A stretch of 64,000 nucleotides of DNA from Bradyrhizobium tropiciagri (GCF_018130545.1 NZ_JAFCKF010000008.1:62001-126000), one strand, 5' to 3'; shown: positions 1-10,056, numbered from the stretch's first letter. Numbers and translations: made by a program. Notes: generated from the sequence alone by a model not told the origin.

Positions 1-2
1 AT

Positions 3-89
3 TTCGAGGTCAGCCCGACCCAGGGCATTTCGGACGCGATGAACGCGTTGTTCAAGAAGGCCGTCGCGGACGCGCGGATCAGCAGCTAG
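3..89 (+). CDS. C-terminal fragment of an unidentified protein
   Basis: The window opens inside an open frame that runs to a TAG at 87-89. Only the last 28 residues are present, ending in FKKAVADARISS. The codons have the G/C-rich third positions of the neighbouring genes, so this is probably the true end of a gene transcribed towards argJ. The fragment is too short to assign a family. Confidence 0.6.
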   Translation, partial: FEVSPTQGISDAMNALFKKAVADARISS

Positions 90-114
90 CGACGTGCGGC
101 GGCATTCTATCTCC

Positions 115-257
115 GTCACCCTGAGGAGGCCGCGAAGCGGCCGTCTCGAAGGGTCGACGGCCCGGCTCTCTCCACGCGGCGCCACCGGGGCCGTGCATCC
201 TTCGAGGCTCGCCCAGCGGCGCAAGTGCGCCGCAAGGCTCGCACCTCAGGATGACGG
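115..257. repeat. Intergenic repeat, CCTCAGGATGAC family (copy 1 of 4)
   Basis: The block begins with gtcaccctgagg and ends with cctcaggatgacgg, so its outer ends are inverted complements. Internal segments such as gccgcgaagcggc are also self-complementary. Related blocks lie at 39087-39217, 62461-62590 and 63761-63922, always between genes. It looks like a mobile palindromic repeat rather than a coding sequence. Confidence 0.75.
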
Positions 258-265
258 GACTAGCA

Positions 266-351
266 TCGTCATTGCGAGCGAAGCGAAGCAATCCATCTGA
301 CCGCACGCCGGACAGATGGATTGCTTCGTCGCTTCGCTCGTCGCAATGACG
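266..351. repeat. Long inverted repeat between convergent genes
   Basis: The left arm at about 268-299 (tcattgcgagcgaagcgaag, then caatccatctg) is matched by a right arm at 313-351 (cagatggattgcttcg, then tcgcttcgctcgtcgcaatga). The right arm carries a few extra bases. The two arms are separated by about 13 bases. It lies between the end of the first partial gene and the end of argJ. It could form a large hairpin and act as a bidirectional terminator, but no clear U-tract is visible. Confidence 0.7.
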
Positions 352-358
352 AAAGCGC

Positions 359-1600
359 CTACGACCGGTAATCGCCGTTGATCGTGACGTATTCCTTGGT
401 GAGGTCGCAGGTCAGCACGCGGTCTTTGGCCTTGCCGAGGCCGAGCGCGACCTTGATCTGGATCTTCGGCGCTTTCATCGCCTCCGACACCTCTTTCTCG
501 TTGTAGGACGGATCGCGCGCGCCGCTCTTGGCGACGCGGATGCCGTTGAACGAGATCGAGAGCTTGTCGCGGTTGGCGGGCTCGCCGGCCTTGCCGACCG
601 CCATCACCACGCGGCCCCAATTGGCGTCCTCGCCGGCGATCGCGGTCTTCACCAGCGGCGAATTGGCGATCGACATCGCGATCTTGCGGGCGGACGGCTT
701 TGTCGTGGCGCCCTCGACCACGACCTCGACCAGCTTGCGCGCGCCTTCGCCGTCGCGGGCCACTTGCTCGGAGAGGTTGGCGAGGATCTGCTGGAATGCT
801 TTTGCAAAGGCCTTCAGGCGCGGGTCGCTGGCGCGCGAGATCTTCGGCGCGCCATGGGCGGCCGCGGCGCCGGTCGCAAACGCCAGCAGCGTGTCCGAGG
901 TCGAGGTGTCGCCGTCGATCGTCAGCGCATTGAAGGTGTCCTCGACACTGGTCTTGAGCAGCGATTGCAGCACCCCGGCCGACAGCGGCGCGTCGGTGAA
1001 GATGAAGGACAGCATGGTCGCCATGTCGGGCATGATCATGCCGGCGCCCTTGGCCATGCCGTTGATCGTCACCTTGGCCTTGCCGAGCTTGACGGTCGCG
1101 GTGGCGACCTTCGGGAAGGTGTCGGTGGTCATGATCGCCTTCGCCGCGTCCATCCAGAGATCCGGCGTTGCGGTCTCGGCGAGCTGCGCCAGCACGCCGT
1201 CGAACTTGGTGGCGTCGAGCGGCTCGCCGATCACGCCGGTGGAGGCAAGGAACACATCCGAGGTCGAACAGCCGACCGCCTTCGATGCGATCTGCGCGGT
1301 CAGCGCGGTCGACGCCTTGCCGGTCTTGCCGGTGAAGGCGTTGGCGTTGCCGGAATTGACCACCAGCGCGCGGGCGCTGCCGCCCTTCAGCTTGGCACGG
1401 CACCATTCGACCGGCGCCGACGGGCATTTCGACTTGGTGAAGACGCCGGCGACCGTGGTGCCCTTGTCCATCAGCGCCAGCAGCACGTCGGTGCGCCCCT
1501 TGTAGCGGATGCCGGCGGCAGCGGTCGCAAGCCGCACACCCGCGATCACGGGCATCTCGGGAACGTCGGGCGGGGCGAGGGGGGAGACGGCGGTGGACAT
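359..1600 (-). CDS. argJ: Bifunctional ornithine acetyltransferase / N-acetylglutamate synthase
   Basis: ArgJ moves the acetyl group from N2-acetylornithine to glutamate, and in bifunctional forms also uses acetyl-CoA, in cytoplasmic arginine synthesis. The 413-residue product ([11 protein letters not shown]...) has the usual family length. The autocleavage site is clear in [10 protein letters not shown], with cleavage expected between Ala194 and Thr195. That Thr becomes the N-terminal nucleophile of the beta chain. The oxyanion-hole segment STGVIGEPL lies at about 120-128. The frame stays open upstream of 1600, but that part is repeat-like and untypical of the family, so ATG 1600 was chosen. 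The next gene on this strand is a parvulin isomerase almost 400 bases upstream. Confidence 0.95.
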   Translation of the reverse strand: MSTAVSPLAPPDVPEMPVIAGVRLATAAAGIRYKGRTDVLLALMDKGTTVAGVFTKSKCPSAPVEWCRAKLKGGSARALVVNSGNANAFTGKTGKASTALTAQIASKAVGCSTSDVFLASTGVIGEPLDATKFDGVLAQLAETATPDLWMDAAKAIMTTDTFPKVATATVKLGKAKVTINGMAKGAGMIMPDMATMLSFIFTDAPLSAGVLQSLLKTSVEDTFNALTIDGDTSTSDTLLAFATGAAAAHGAPKISRASDPRLKAFAKAFQQILANLSEQVARDGEGARKLVEVVVEGATTKPSARKIAMSIANSPLVKTAIAGEDANWGRVVMAVGKAGEPANRDKLSISFNGIRVAKSGARDPSYNEKEVSEAMKAPKIQIKVALGLGKAKDRVLTCDLTKEYVTINGDYRS

Positions 1601-1761
1601 CGGCAAGCTTCCGGCTACGGGGAGGGAAGCGCTGCATATCATCTCACCGTGAGAAGCGGGAGAGGGCGAAGCCACGATTGCGGCTGTCATGAATTGTTCA
1701 AAGAGCCCCCTAGCCCGGCGGATTGATCGCAAGATGCCATAAGCGCCGCAACATCGTCGGT

Positions 1762-1903
1762 GTCGTTCCTGCCTAGTGCGCAATTGCGCACGGGAGCAGG
1801 GACCCATAACCACCGATGTTGATTGTTGCCCGGCTTCGGAACGACGAGTCCCGCTCACAAGGTGGGCCGCGGAGTATGGGTCCCTGCTTTCGCAGGGACG
1901 ACA
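1762..1903. repeat. Intergenic repeat, CAGGGACCCATAACCACC family (copy 1 of 3)
   Basis: This block fills much of the 1601-1988 gap between argJ and the parvulin gene. It contains gcagggacccataaccacc and, near its far end, the near-complement atgggtccctgctttcgcag. Related blocks lie at 40578-40699 and 56671-56821. Its left hairpin tip carries a 16-base perfect palindrome, GTGCGCAATTGCGCAC, at 1776-1791. The rest of the gap shows no gene. Confidence 0.75.
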
Positions 1904-1988
1904 GCTATGGGTGTGACCGCGACGATACCCAAAAACGCAAATGGCCGGGACATGCCCGGCCATCGCAACTGCGTCTGTTTCGCGAAGC

Positions 1989-2945
1989 TTACTTCTTCGC
2001 CGGCGCCATCTTGTTGTCGGCCGGCTTCGGCGCGTCCTTGGCGGCATCCGCCGGCGCCGTCGCGTCCTTTGCCGGTGCCGCGTCCTTGGCGGTCTCGGCC
2101 GGCTTGTCCATGCGCTCGACCTTGGCGGCCTCGCGCAGCTTGGCGACGTAGTCGGCCTGGGCCTTGCGGGTCACATAGGTCTCGATCTGGGCCTTCACCT
2201 GCTGGAAGTCGGGCGCCTTGCGGTTGCGCTTTTCCTCGACCTTGATGATGTGCCAGCCGAACTGCGACTTGACCGGATCGGAGATCTTGCCCGGCTCGAG
2301 CGAGAAGGCGACCGCGGAGAATTCCGGCACCATCTGCTCCTTGGTGAAGAAGCCGAGGTCGCCGCCGTCGGAGGCGCCGGGGTCCTTGGACTTCTTCTTG
2401 GCGAGTTCGGCGAAATCCGCGCCCTTGTCGAGTTCGGCCTTGATCGCCTTGGCCTCGTCCTCGGTCTCGACCAGGATGTGGCGGGCGCGCACTTCCTGCT
2501 CGCCGGTGATCTGCTTGGCGGCCTCGTCATAGACCTTCTTCATGGCGTCGTCGGTGGTCGCGGCCTTGCCCTCGCTGGCGAGCAGGCTGTCCATCAACAG
2601 GCGGTTGCGGGTGAAGGCGAGCCGCTTCTTGAAGTCGTCATTGTTCTCGATCTTCTTGTCCTCGGCGGCCTTGGACACGATCTTCATGTCGATCAGGAAG
2701 GACAGCACGTTGTCCTTTTTGGTCGCCGGGTCCATCTGCGCCAGGCTCGGGCCGAGTTCCTCCTCGGCCAGCGCCACGTCGCTGGCATGGATCTCGGAAC
2801 CGTTGACCTTCGCCAGCACCGGGTCGGACTCCGCGGCGCGGACCGGAAGGCCGGCAGCCAGCACTGCGACAAGACAGCCCGTGGCGGCCAGGGTGGCGAG
2901 GCCGAGGCGCAGGCCGGTTTTGGTTTCCGGGGGCGAGGTGGTCAT
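1989..2945 (-). CDS. Periplasmic parvulin-type peptidyl-prolyl cis-trans isomerase
   Basis: This is a 318-residue PpiC/SurA-type folding helper. Residues 10-38 form a signal sequence ending near VRAA, so it should act in the periplasm. An N-terminal SurA-like helical region spans about 40-145. The parvulin domain spans about 152-245, from [10 protein letters not shown] through [18 protein letters not shown] to [11 protein letters not shown]. The last 45 residues are a low-complexity Ala/Lys/Asp/Pro tail. The ATG at 2945 is chosen because AAGGA lies six bases upstream and the hydrophobic segment then starts near residue 12. The gene is divergent from secA, so an export motor and an envelope chaperone share one intergenic control region. 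Confidence 0.9.
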   Translation of the reverse strand: MTTSPPETKTGLRLGLATLAATGCLVAVLAAGLPVRAAESDPVLAKVNGSEIHASDVALAEEELGPSLAQMDPATKKDNVLSFLIDMKIVSKAAEDKKIENNDDFKKRLAFTRNRLLMDSLLASEGKAATTDDAMKKVYDEAAKQITGEQEVRARHILVETEDEAKAIKAELDKGADFAELAKKKSKDPGASDGGDLGFFTKEQMVPEFSAVAFSLEPGKISDPVKSQFGWHIIKVEEKRNRKAPDFQQVKAQIETYVTRKAQADYVAKLREAAKVERMDKPAETAKDAAPAKDATAPADAAKDAPKPADNKMAPAKK

Positions 2946-3003
2946 GCAAAATCCTTGGTCTAAAGGGGGGAAGCTCGAGCGGGGCGGACACTCGCCCAAT
3001 CGT

Positions 3004-3033
3004 GTTACATTGGCAACGCGAAAGTCTTGTCAA
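3004..3033 (-). promoter_or_regulatory. Candidate sigma-70 promoter for the parvulin gene
   Basis: On the minus strand a perfect TTGACA (3033-3028) is followed after 18 bases by TGTAAC (3009-3004). It lies about 60 bases upstream of the parvulin ATG. The -10 matches four of six consensus positions. Confidence 0.45.
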
Positions 3034-3063
3034 AATGATGAATTCCTTGACATCTTGGCGGCG

Positions 3064-3092
3064 TTGACAACCCCCCGACCGGGCCATATCTC
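3064..3092 (+). promoter_or_regulatory. Candidate sigma-70 promoter for secA
   Basis: A perfect TTGACA at 3064-3069 is followed after 17 bases by a weak -10, TATCTC (3087-3092). It implies a leader of about 200 nt before the secA ATG at 3301. That leader (3093-3300) contains no convincing small gene and no SecM-like arrest peptide that I could see. Confidence 0.35.
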
Positions 3093-3300
3093 TGGCCGAC
3101 CGTGTCGGCGGTGAGAGCGCTTATTTTGCTGCGTTTTTCGCCGTTGAACCCAGGATGGCCTGTTTCCCACTTAATTGGCTAGGGAGCCCCGGGTCGGGGC
3201 TCGAGCCGTAGCGCGTCACGGTGAGTTGATAGGCGACCCGTTGGACCATCTCAGGCTGTAAACCAAGACCGAACTCGAGACCGAAGAACAGGAATTTCGC

Positions 3301-6165
3301 ATGATCGGCGCGCTCGCCCGCAAGTTTTTCGGCTCCGCCAACGACCGTCGGGTCAAGGGCTATCAGTCCCGCGTCAGCGCCATCAACGCGCTGGAGCCCG
3401 AGCTCATCAAGCTCTCCGACGACGAGCTCAAGGCCCGCACCGCCGAATTCAAGCAGCAGCTCGCGAACGGCAAGACGCTGGACGATCTCCTGGTCCCGGC
3501 CTTCGCCACGGTGCGCGAGGCGGCCAAGCGGACGCTCGGCCAGCGCCATTTCGACGTTCAGCTGATCGGCGGCATGGTGCTGCATGAGGGCGACATCGCC
3601 GAGATGAAGACCGGCGAAGGCAAGACGCTGGTTGCGACGCTCGCGGTCTACCTCAACGCGCTCGCCGGCAAGGGCGTCCACGTCGTCACCGTCAACGACT
3701 ACCTCGCCCGCCGCGACTCCGGCTGGATGGGCCAGATCTACGCATTCCTCGGCCTGACCACCGGCGTGATCGTGCACGGCCTCGACGACGCCGAGCGCAA
3801 GGCGGCCTATGCCTGCGACATCACCTACGGCACCAACAACGAATACGGCTTCGACTATCTGCGCGACAACATGAAGTACCGCCTGGAGGACATGGTCCAG
3901 CGCGAGCATTTCTACGCGATCGTCGACGAAGTCGACTCGATCCTGATCGACGAAGCGCGCACGCCGCTGATCATCTCCGGCCCGCTCGACGACCGTTCGG
4001 ATTTCTACAACACCATCGACACATTCATGCCGAAGCTCGTCAAGAAGGACGACTACGAGGTCGACGAGAAGCAGCGCACGGTGACGCTGACCGAAGCCGG
4101 CATGGAGAAGCTCGAGAACCTGCTGCGCGACGCCGGCCAGCTCAAGGGCGACTCGCTGTACGACGTCGAGAACGTCTCCGTCGTGCATCACGTCAACCAG
4201 GCGCTCCGCGCCCACACGCTGTTCACCCGCGACAAGGACTACATCGTCCGTGACGACGAGGTCGTGATCATCGACGAATTCACCGGCCGCATGATGCAGG
4301 GCCGGCGCTATTCGGAAGGCCTGCACCAGGCGCTGGAAGCCAAGGAGCACGTCACGGTCCAGCCCGAGAACCAGACGCTGGCCTCGATCACCTTCCAGAA
4401 CTATTTCCGGATGTACCAGAAGCTGTCCGGCATGACCGGCACGGCGCTGACCGAAGCCGACGAACTGTTCGACATCTACAAGCTCGAGGTCGTCGAGATC
4501 CCGACCAACCTGCCGGTGGCGCGCCTCGACGAGGACGACGAGGTCTATCGTACGCAGAACGAGAAATACGGCGCGATCCTTGCCGAGATCGAGCGCGCCA
4601 ACAAGCGGCTGCAGCCGGTACTGGTCGGCACCGCGTCGATCGAGAAGTCGGAAGTGCTGGCCGAGTATCTCAAGAAGCACGGCTACAAGCAGATCGACTT
4701 CACCTCAGAGTCGGGCATGGAGAAGCTTTATGCGGCCGCCCGCGCGGGCAAGCCGGCCAAGCTGTTCGCGGTGCTGAACGCGCGCTTCCACGAGCAGGAA
4801 GCCTATATCGTCGCGGAAGCCGGCGTGCCCGGCGCGATCACGATCGCGACCAACATGGCCGGCCGCGGCACCGACATCAAGCTCGGCGGCTCGCTCGAGA
4901 TGCGAATCCAGCAGGAGACCGCCAGCATCACCGACGAGGCCGAGAAGGCCAAGAAGATCGAGCAGATCAAGGCCGACATCGAGCGCTTCCGCGAGATCGT
5001 GCTGAAGGCGGAGGAGGATTTCGAGGTCGAGCCCGCCAAGGGCAACAAGCCCGCCAGGACCGTGAAGAAGCCGGGCGGTCTCTACATCATCGGCTCCGAG
5101 CGCCACGAATCCCGTCGCATCGACAACCAGCTGCGCGGCCGTTCCGGCCGTCAGGGCGACCCCGGCCGCTCGAAATTCTTCCTGTCGCTGGAAGACGACC
5201 TGATGCGCATCTTCGGCTCCGACCGGCTCGACAGCATGCTGCAGCGGCTCGGCCTCCAGGAAGGCGAAGCCATCATCCATCCCTGGATCAACAAGGCGCT
5301 GGAGAAGGCGCAGCAGAAGGTCGAGGCGCGCAACTTCGACATCCGCAAGAACCTGCTCAAGTTCGACAACGTCCAGAACGACCAGCGCAAGGTGATCTTC
5401 GACCAGCGCGTCGACCTGATGAAGGACGACAGCGTGGTCGAGACCGTGACCGACATGCGCCATGCCTTTGTCGAGGACGTGGTCGCCAAGCACATCCCCG
5501 AGCACGCCTATGCCGAGCAGTGGGACACTGCGGGCCTCAAGGAAGAGCTCAAGCGCGTGCTCGATGTCGATCTGCCGGTCGACGAATGGGCCAAGGAAGA
5601 GGGCATCGCCGACGAGGAGCTGCTCACCCGCATCGAGAACCATGTCGACGAGCGCATGGCGGCCAAGGTCGCGCAATGGGGCCCCGACGTGATGCGCTAC
5701 GTCGAGAAGACCATCCTGCTGCAGACGCTCGACCATCTGTGGCGCGAGCATCTGATCATGCTCGACCATCTGCGCCAGGTGATCGGCCTGCGCGGCTACG
5801 GCCAGCGCGATCCGTTGCAGGAGTACAAGACCGAAGCCTTCAATCTCTTCCAGGAGATGAGCGCGCATCTGCGTGAGGCGGTCACCGCGCAGCTGATGCG
5901 GGTCGAGATCGTGCCGCCCGAGGAGCCGCCGCAGCCGCTGCCGGTGATGGAAGCCCACAAGCTCGATCCCAACACCGGCGAGGACGAGTTCGCCCGCGCG
6001 AGCCTCACCGAAGCCACCTACGCCCAGGCGTCGCTGGCGCCGGCCATGGCCGCCGCCGACCGCAATCCGAACGATCCGACGAGCTGGGGCAAGGTCGGCC
6101 GCAACGAGGACTGCCCCTGCGGCTCGGGCAAGAAGTACAAGCACTGCCACGGCAGGTACGCGTAA
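3301..6165 (+). CDS. secA: Preprotein translocase ATPase subunit SecA
   Basis: SecA is the ATPase that drives unfolded preproteins through SecYEG at the inner membrane. The 954-residue length is normal for alphaproteobacteria. Walker A KTGEGKT is at residues 103-109 and the DEAD-like Walker B DEVD is at 209-212. The second nucleotide-binding fold carries [12 protein letters not shown] and the conserved [20 protein letters not shown] region. The C-terminus ends in the zinc-binding SEC-C motif [14 protein letters not shown], which in the family binds SecB and phospholipid. The ATG at 3301 gives the standard SecA N-terminus. The gene is monocistronic and divergent from the parvulin gene. Confidence 0.98.
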   Translation: MIGALARKFFGSANDRRVKGYQSRVSAINALEPELIKLSDDELKARTAEFKQQLANGKTLDDLLVPAFATVREAAKRTLGQRHFDVQLIGGMVLHEGDIAEMKTGEGKTLVATLAVYLNALAGKGVHVVTVNDYLARRDSGWMGQIYAFLGLTTGVIVHGLDDAERKAAYACDITYGTNNEYGFDYLRDNMKYRLEDMVQREHFYAIVDEVDSILIDEARTPLIISGPLDDRSDFYNTIDTFMPKLVKKDDYEVDEKQRTVTLTEAGMEKLENLLRDAGQLKGDSLYDVENVSVVHHVNQALRAHTLFTRDKDYIVRDDEVVIIDEFTGRMMQGRRYSEGLHQALEAKEHVTVQPENQTLASITFQNYFRMYQKLSGMTGTALTEADELFDIYKLEVVEIPTNLPVARLDEDDEVYRTQNEKYGAILAEIERANKRLQPVLVGTASIEKSEVLAEYLKKHGYKQIDFTSESGMEKLYAAARAGKPAKLFAVLNARFHEQEAYIVAEAGVPGAITIATNMAGRGTDIKLGGSLEMRIQQETASITDEAEKAKKIEQIKADIERFREIVLKAEEDFEVEPAKGNKPARTVKKPGGLYIIGSERHESRRIDNQLRGRSGRQGDPGRSKFFLSLEDDLMRIFGSDRLDSMLQRLGLQEGEAIIHPWINKALEKAQQKVEARNFDIRKNLLKFDNVQNDQRKVIFDQRVDLMKDDSVVETVTDMRHAFVEDVVAKHIPEHAYAEQWDTAGLKEELKRVLDVDLPVDEWAKEEGIADEELLTRIENHVDERMAAKVAQWGPDVMRYVEKTILLQTLDHLWREHLIMLDHLRQVIGLRGYGQRDPLQEYKTEAFNLFQEMSAHLREAVTAQLMRVEIVPPEEPPQPLPVMEAHKLDPNTGEDEFARASLTEATYAQASLAPAMAAADRNPNDPTSWGKVGRNEDCPCGSGKKYKHCHGRYA

Positions 6166-6186
6166 GCAGCCGCGATCGTCGCGATT

Positions 6187-6302
6187 GTAGGGTGGGCAAA
6201 GCGAAAGCGTGCCCACCACGTCTTGCGCTGCTCGCGATGGTGGGCACGCTTCCGCCTTCGCTCTTCGAGCTACGGCGGACAAGTCGCTTTGCCCACCCTA
6301 CG
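6187..6302. repeat. Inverted repeat, TAGGGTGGGCAAAGCG family
   Basis: The left end gtagggtgggcaaagcg (6187-6203) is the near-perfect complement of the right end cgctttgcccaccctacg (6285-6302). A second internal pair is formed by gcgtgcccacca and tggtgggcacgc. The element sits directly after secA and before a convergent gene. It could fold as a long hairpin and serve as a terminator region. It looks like a dispersed repeat of MITE type. Confidence 0.75.
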
Positions 6303-6370
6303 GTCTACCGCTGCTCCCGCTAGCAACGCCCGCATTGTCGGCGATGAGCCTTCGGGTTGATATTAAAGCC

Positions 6371-6805
6371 TCAGCCCGCATAGGCCCTGTCGAGATCGGC
6401 GATCACGATCTTCTGCATCTTCAGCATCGCCTGCATGACGCGGTCGGCGGCCTTGCGGTCGGGGTCGCTGAGGTAGCGGCTCAGTGCCGTCGGGATCACC
6501 TGCCAGGACAGGCCGAAGCGATCCTTGAGCCAGCCGCAACGCGATTCCTGGCCGCCGTCGGTGAGCTTGCTCCAGAAGTAATCCACCTGCTCCTGGGTCT
6601 CGACGCTAAGGAAGAACGACACCGCCTCGTTGAACTTGTGCTGCGGCCCGCCATTGAGCGCGTAGAACCGCTGCCCCTCGAGCTCGAAGCTCGCCATGAA
6701 GTCGCTGACGGTCTCGATCTCGGCGTTCGGAAACACCGATTTGTAGAATGCGACGGCATCGCGGACATTGTTGTCGAGCCACAGGAACGGCGTGATCGAA
6801 GTCAT
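6371..6805 (-). CDS. VOC superfamily protein, PhnB / glyoxalase-like
   Basis: The 144-residue protein begins MTSITPFLWLDNNVRDAVAF and continues with KSVFPNAEIETVSDF, FYALNGGPQHKFNEAVSFFL, CGWLKDRFGLSWQVIPTAL and DRVMQAMLKMQKIVIADL. This is the PhnB-like (3-demethylubiquinone methyltransferase-like fold) branch of the vicinal-oxygen-chelate superfamily. The true substrate is unknown for most members, and nothing here fixes it. The start at 6805 is chosen because the family begins at the ITPFLWLD strand. The sequence further upstream is Arg/Pro-rich and looks non-coding. The gene stands alone and is convergent with secA. Confidence 0.85.
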   Translation of the reverse strand: MTSITPFLWLDNNVRDAVAFYKSVFPNAEIETVSDFMASFELEGQRFYALNGGPQHKFNEAVSFFLSVETQEQVDYFWSKLTDGGQESRCGWLKDRFGLSWQVIPTALSRYLSDPDRKAADRVMQAMLKMQKIVIADLDRAYAG

Positions 6806-7158
6806 GGGGAGAGGATCCTTGTGATCGAGGGACGGGAAAGCCGGAACCGCGCGCAGCGTTCGCGCATCCTGAGGACGGGCAGGCGGCCGGCACTCCGACA
6901 TCATCGACCGAACTTTTTGTTGGAACCCTCGCACCGGCGTCTGTCGGTGAGGGGCTGGCGGTATTTTCCGCGAATTTGGGTTCCCGCTAACCCGGCGCTA
7001 AGCCCGCAGCCGATCCATCTGCCACCCAAGGGCGATGTTGGGCTTTCGATCAACCACTTGTTAGTGCTCTGTGTCCCAATATTGCCGGGCGTGTTGGACG
7101 AGCCGTCAAGCGCATCAAGGCCTCTCTTGGTCAAGGCTCGATCGGGGAGGCCCGCGCT
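6806..7158. other. Divergent intergenic region, no gene seen
   Basis: This 353-base gap separates the PhnB-like gene (minus strand) from the spermidine-synthase-like gene (plus strand). I see no confident promoter, hairpin or small gene in it. Its right end carries the GGGGAGG at 7144-7150 that supports the TTG start at 7159. Confidence 0.4.
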
Positions 7159-9597
7159 TTGCAGACCGCGACGACAATGCCCGGCCGTTACTATCCGGCG
7201 ATCTTCGTGCTGGCGTCCGCCACACTGGCCTATCAGATCCTGATCACCCGTTTCTTCAGCGTGATGGTGCATTACCATTTCGCTTTCGGCGCCATCGCCC
7301 TTGCGATGTTCGGGCTGACGCGCGGTGCGATGCGGGTTTATGAGGATCCCGAGCGCTATGCGCCGGGGCGTGTGGGGCCGGAGTTCGCCCACCATGCCGC
7401 GCGGTTCGCGATCAGCGGCGTCGTCGTGATGTGCGCCTTCCTGTGCGCGCCGATGGTCGCGCCCAGCAACTACGCCATGGCTGCACTCGGCGTGGTGGCG
7501 CTGGGCTTCACCATTCCATTTGCCGAGGGCGGCATCTGCATCACGTTGCTGCTGACCCGGTTGCCCTATGTCGGCGGCTGGCTTTACGCCGCCGACCTGG
7601 TCGGTGCCGCGACCGGATGCCTTGGCATCATCTTCGTACTGCTGGTGATCGATCCGGTCAGCGCGACGCTATGGATCGGCGCTGGCGCTGCGGCGGCCGG
7701 CTGGTTCGTGGTCCGTCACGGCGAGGGTCAAGAGAGCTTGCGCCTGAGCCGCAACACCGCGCTCGGCCTCGCCGCACTTGCCGCGGTCCACACCGCGCTT
7801 GCCGCAACCGGCAGCAGCCATCTCGGCGTGACCTGGGCCAAGGGCGAGCCGCAGACCGGAACGCTGTTCGAACGCTGGAATACCTATTCGCGCATCCGCG
7901 TGACCGATCTCGGGCTCTCGATCCCGTTCGGCTGGAGCTTCGCGCGCGTCCCGGATGCCAAGGTCGAGCAGCTCTATCTCGACATCGATGCCGACGCAGG
8001 AACGCCGATCACCCGCTTCTCCGGCGATCTCGCCAAGGTCTCCTACCTCAAGCACGACGTCATCAACGCGCCCTATCTGGTGCAGCAACGGCCTGATGAC
8101 GTGGCCGTGGTCGGCGTCGGCGGCGGCCGCGACGTGCTCTCCGCGCTCTATTTCGGCGCGCAGCGGATTCGCGGCATCGAGATCAATCCCGCGATCTTCG
8201 AGGTGCTGACGAACAAGTTCGCGGATTATTCGGGGCATCTCGATCGCCAGCCCGGCGTATCGCTGGTCAATGCCGAAGCGCGCAGCTACATCAACCATTC
8301 GCCCGATCGCTACGACCTGATCCAGATCTCGCTGATCGACACCTGGGCCACCACGGCGGCCGGCGGGCTGACATTGACCGAGAACCGGCTCTACACGGTG
8401 GAGGCGTGGGACGATTTCTTCCGCGCGCTGAAGCCCGGCGGCATGCTCTCGGTGTCGCGCTGGTACCAACCGACGGTCTATCGCGGCGAGTTCTATCGCC
8501 TGATTGCGATCGCAACTGAAGCGCTGCAGCATCAGGGCGTGCCGGCGAGCGAGCTGTCGCAGCATGTGATTGCAGCGAATGTCGGCGACGTCGTCACGGT
8601 GATGATCCGTCCCGAGGCGTTCACGGCGGCGCAATGGCAGGGCGCGCGCGACCGGCTGGTCGCGCAGGGATTCAAGCTGCTGCTCGGACCCGGGATCAGC
8701 TACGACACCGTCACCTCGACCCTTCTATCCGGCAAGGCCGACCAGCGTTTCCTCGATTCATTGCCGCAAGACATCGCGGCCTCGACCGACGACAAGCCAT
8801 TCTTCTTCTATACCGTGCGGCTCGCCGATCTGTTCAGCAAAAGCGGCTTCGAGCTGCAGAACAATGCCGCGATCAGCGTCATCAAATGGGTGCTCCTGTT
8901 CCAGATCGGCATCTGCATCTGCTACATCGGCATTCCCTTCATGCGCCTGGCGCGGCGGATGCCGGTGGCAACGCTGGCGCCGCCGGTGGCCTATTTCGCC
9001 GCGATCGGCATCGGGTTCATGCTGATCGAGATTTCGCAGATGCAGCGGCTGATGGTGTTCCTCGGCCACCCCGTCTACGGGCTCAGCGTCGTGCTGTTCA
9101 CGATCCTGCTGTTCGGCGGCATCGGCAGCGCCACGGTGGGCGCGGCGCCTGCGCGGTCGACGGTGCTGATCCTCCGCCTCGTGGCGCTGGTCGCGACGCT
9201 GGTGGCTGCAGGCCTGCTGACGCCGTCGGTCACCGCCTGGTCGCGCTCGGCGCCGACGGATATCCGCATCCTGGTGTCGGTCGCCCTGCTGGCGCCACCG
9301 GCTTTCTGCATGGGCATGATGTTCCCGCTTGGCCTCGGCATCTGGCGGCGGCATGAAGGGCTGTTGCCGTTCTTCTGGAGCACCAACGGCATCACCTCGA
9401 TGCTCGCCTCCGTGCTCGGCATGGCGCTGTCGATCCAGTTCGGCATCACCACGACATTCGCAATCGGCGTCGGCTGTTATGTGGTGTGCGCGATCATGAT
9501 CGTCGGCAACCGTCTGAGCGATTCGATCGCCGAGCCCGCCCTCAAGCCGGCCGTCCGGCAGCCGGGTCTGGTGGCGCAGGACGAGGCCGCGTCGTAG
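7159..9597 (+). CDS. Polytopic membrane protein with spermidine-synthase-like domain
   Basis: The 812-residue protein starts with about five hydrophobic segments (residues ~10-195, for example WLYAADLVGAATGCLGIIFV). These are followed by a soluble part with a Rossmann-type SAM-binding signature VAVVGVGGGRD at 315-325 and the acidic segment IRGIEINPAIF. Another set of six or so membrane segments covers about 570-790. This layout matches membrane-anchored spermidine-synthase-like proteins, which are often annotated but rarely characterised. The start is uncertain. TTG 7159 has GGGGAGG eight bases upstream, while the ATG at 7177 has no visible ribosome-binding site. The aminopropyl-transfer activity and substrate are not shown by the sequence. 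Confidence 0.75.
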   Translation: MQTATTMPGRYYPAIFVLASATLAYQILITRFFSVMVHYHFAFGAIALAMFGLTRGAMRVYEDPERYAPGRVGPEFAHHAARFAISGVVVMCAFLCAPMVAPSNYAMAALGVVALGFTIPFAEGGICITLLLTRLPYVGGWLYAADLVGAATGCLGIIFVLLVIDPVSATLWIGAGAAAAGWFVVRHGEGQESLRLSRNTALGLAALAAVHTALAATGSSHLGVTWAKGEPQTGTLFERWNTYSRIRVTDLGLSIPFGWSFARVPDAKVEQLYLDIDADAGTPITRFSGDLAKVSYLKHDVINAPYLVQQRPDDVAVVGVGGGRDVLSALYFGAQRIRGIEINPAIFEVLTNKFADYSGHLDRQPGVSLVNAEARSYINHSPDRYDLIQISLIDTWATTAAGGLTLTENRLYTVEAWDDFFRALKPGGMLSVSRWYQPTVYRGEFYRLIAIATEALQHQGVPASELSQHVIAANVGDVVTVMIRPEAFTAAQWQGARDRLVAQGFKLLLGPGISYDTVTSTLLSGKADQRFLDSLPQDIAASTDDKPFFFYTVRLADLFSKSGFELQNNAAISVIKWVLLFQIGICICYIGIPFMRLARRMPVATLAPPVAYFAAIGIGFMLIEISQMQRLMVFLGHPVYGLSVVLFTILLFGGIGSATVGAAPARSTVLILRLVALVATLVAAGLLTPSVTAWSRSAPTDIRILVSVALLAPPAFCMGMMFPLGLGIWRRHEGLLPFFWSTNGITSMLASVLGMALSIQFGITTTFAIGVGCYVVCAIMIVGNRLSDSIAEPALKPAVRQPGLVAQDEAAS

Positions 9598-9612
9598 CCG
9601 GCCGCAATTGGC

Positions 9613-10056
9613 TCAATTGGCGCTGCCGATCAGGCTTTCCAACAGGCGCTTGAGCTCGGTGGTCGACTTGTCGCCATAGCTCTCGACGATGTGCTCCTCC
9701 TGGCTCACCGCCAGCGAGTTCAGCCGACGGCACAGCGCCTTGCCGCGGTCGGAGACGAACATCAGCACCTTGCGGCGATCCTTCGGGTCCTGCACGCGAT
9801 AGACCAGCGCGTCCGACACCATGCGGTCGATCATCTTGGTCAGCGTCGGATGGTTGAGCAGCACGGCATCGGCAAGCTCGCCCATCGAGTGGCCGTTGCC
9901 GTCGGACAGCACCTTGAGGATGCGCCACTGCTCGACCGGCACGCCTTCCTTGGCCAGCCGCGTCTCCAACTGCCGGTTGATCTCCCGGTTGGCTTGCGCG
10001 AGCAGGTAGGTGAGGTGTTCGGTGATCGGGGAATTTTCTTTCGGCGGTTTAGCCAC
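9613..10056 (-). CDS. MarR-family transcriptional regulator
   Basis: The 147-residue protein has a winged-helix MarR domain. Its landmarks are EQWRILKVLSDGNGHSMGELA, the recognition-helix segment LLNHPTLTKMIDRMV, and the wing YRVQDPKDRRKVLMFVSDRG. The likely start is GTG 10056, giving VAKPPKENSPITEHL. The frame runs much further upstream, but that sequence is not MarR-like and covers the intergenic operator. The gene is divergent from the AmiC-like/amidase/transporter cluster and separated from it by 178 bases that contain a strong palindrome. It is therefore probably the cluster's local regulator, and a ligand related to the amide substrate is likely. This is inference from position. Confidence 0.88.
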   Translation of the reverse strand: MAKPPKENSPITEHLTYLLAQANREINRQLETRLAKEGVPVEQWRILKVLSDGNGHSMGELADAVLLNHPTLTKMIDRMVSDALVYRVQDPKDRRKVLMFVSDRGKALCRRLNSLAVSQEEHIVESYGDKSTTELKRLLESLIGSAN

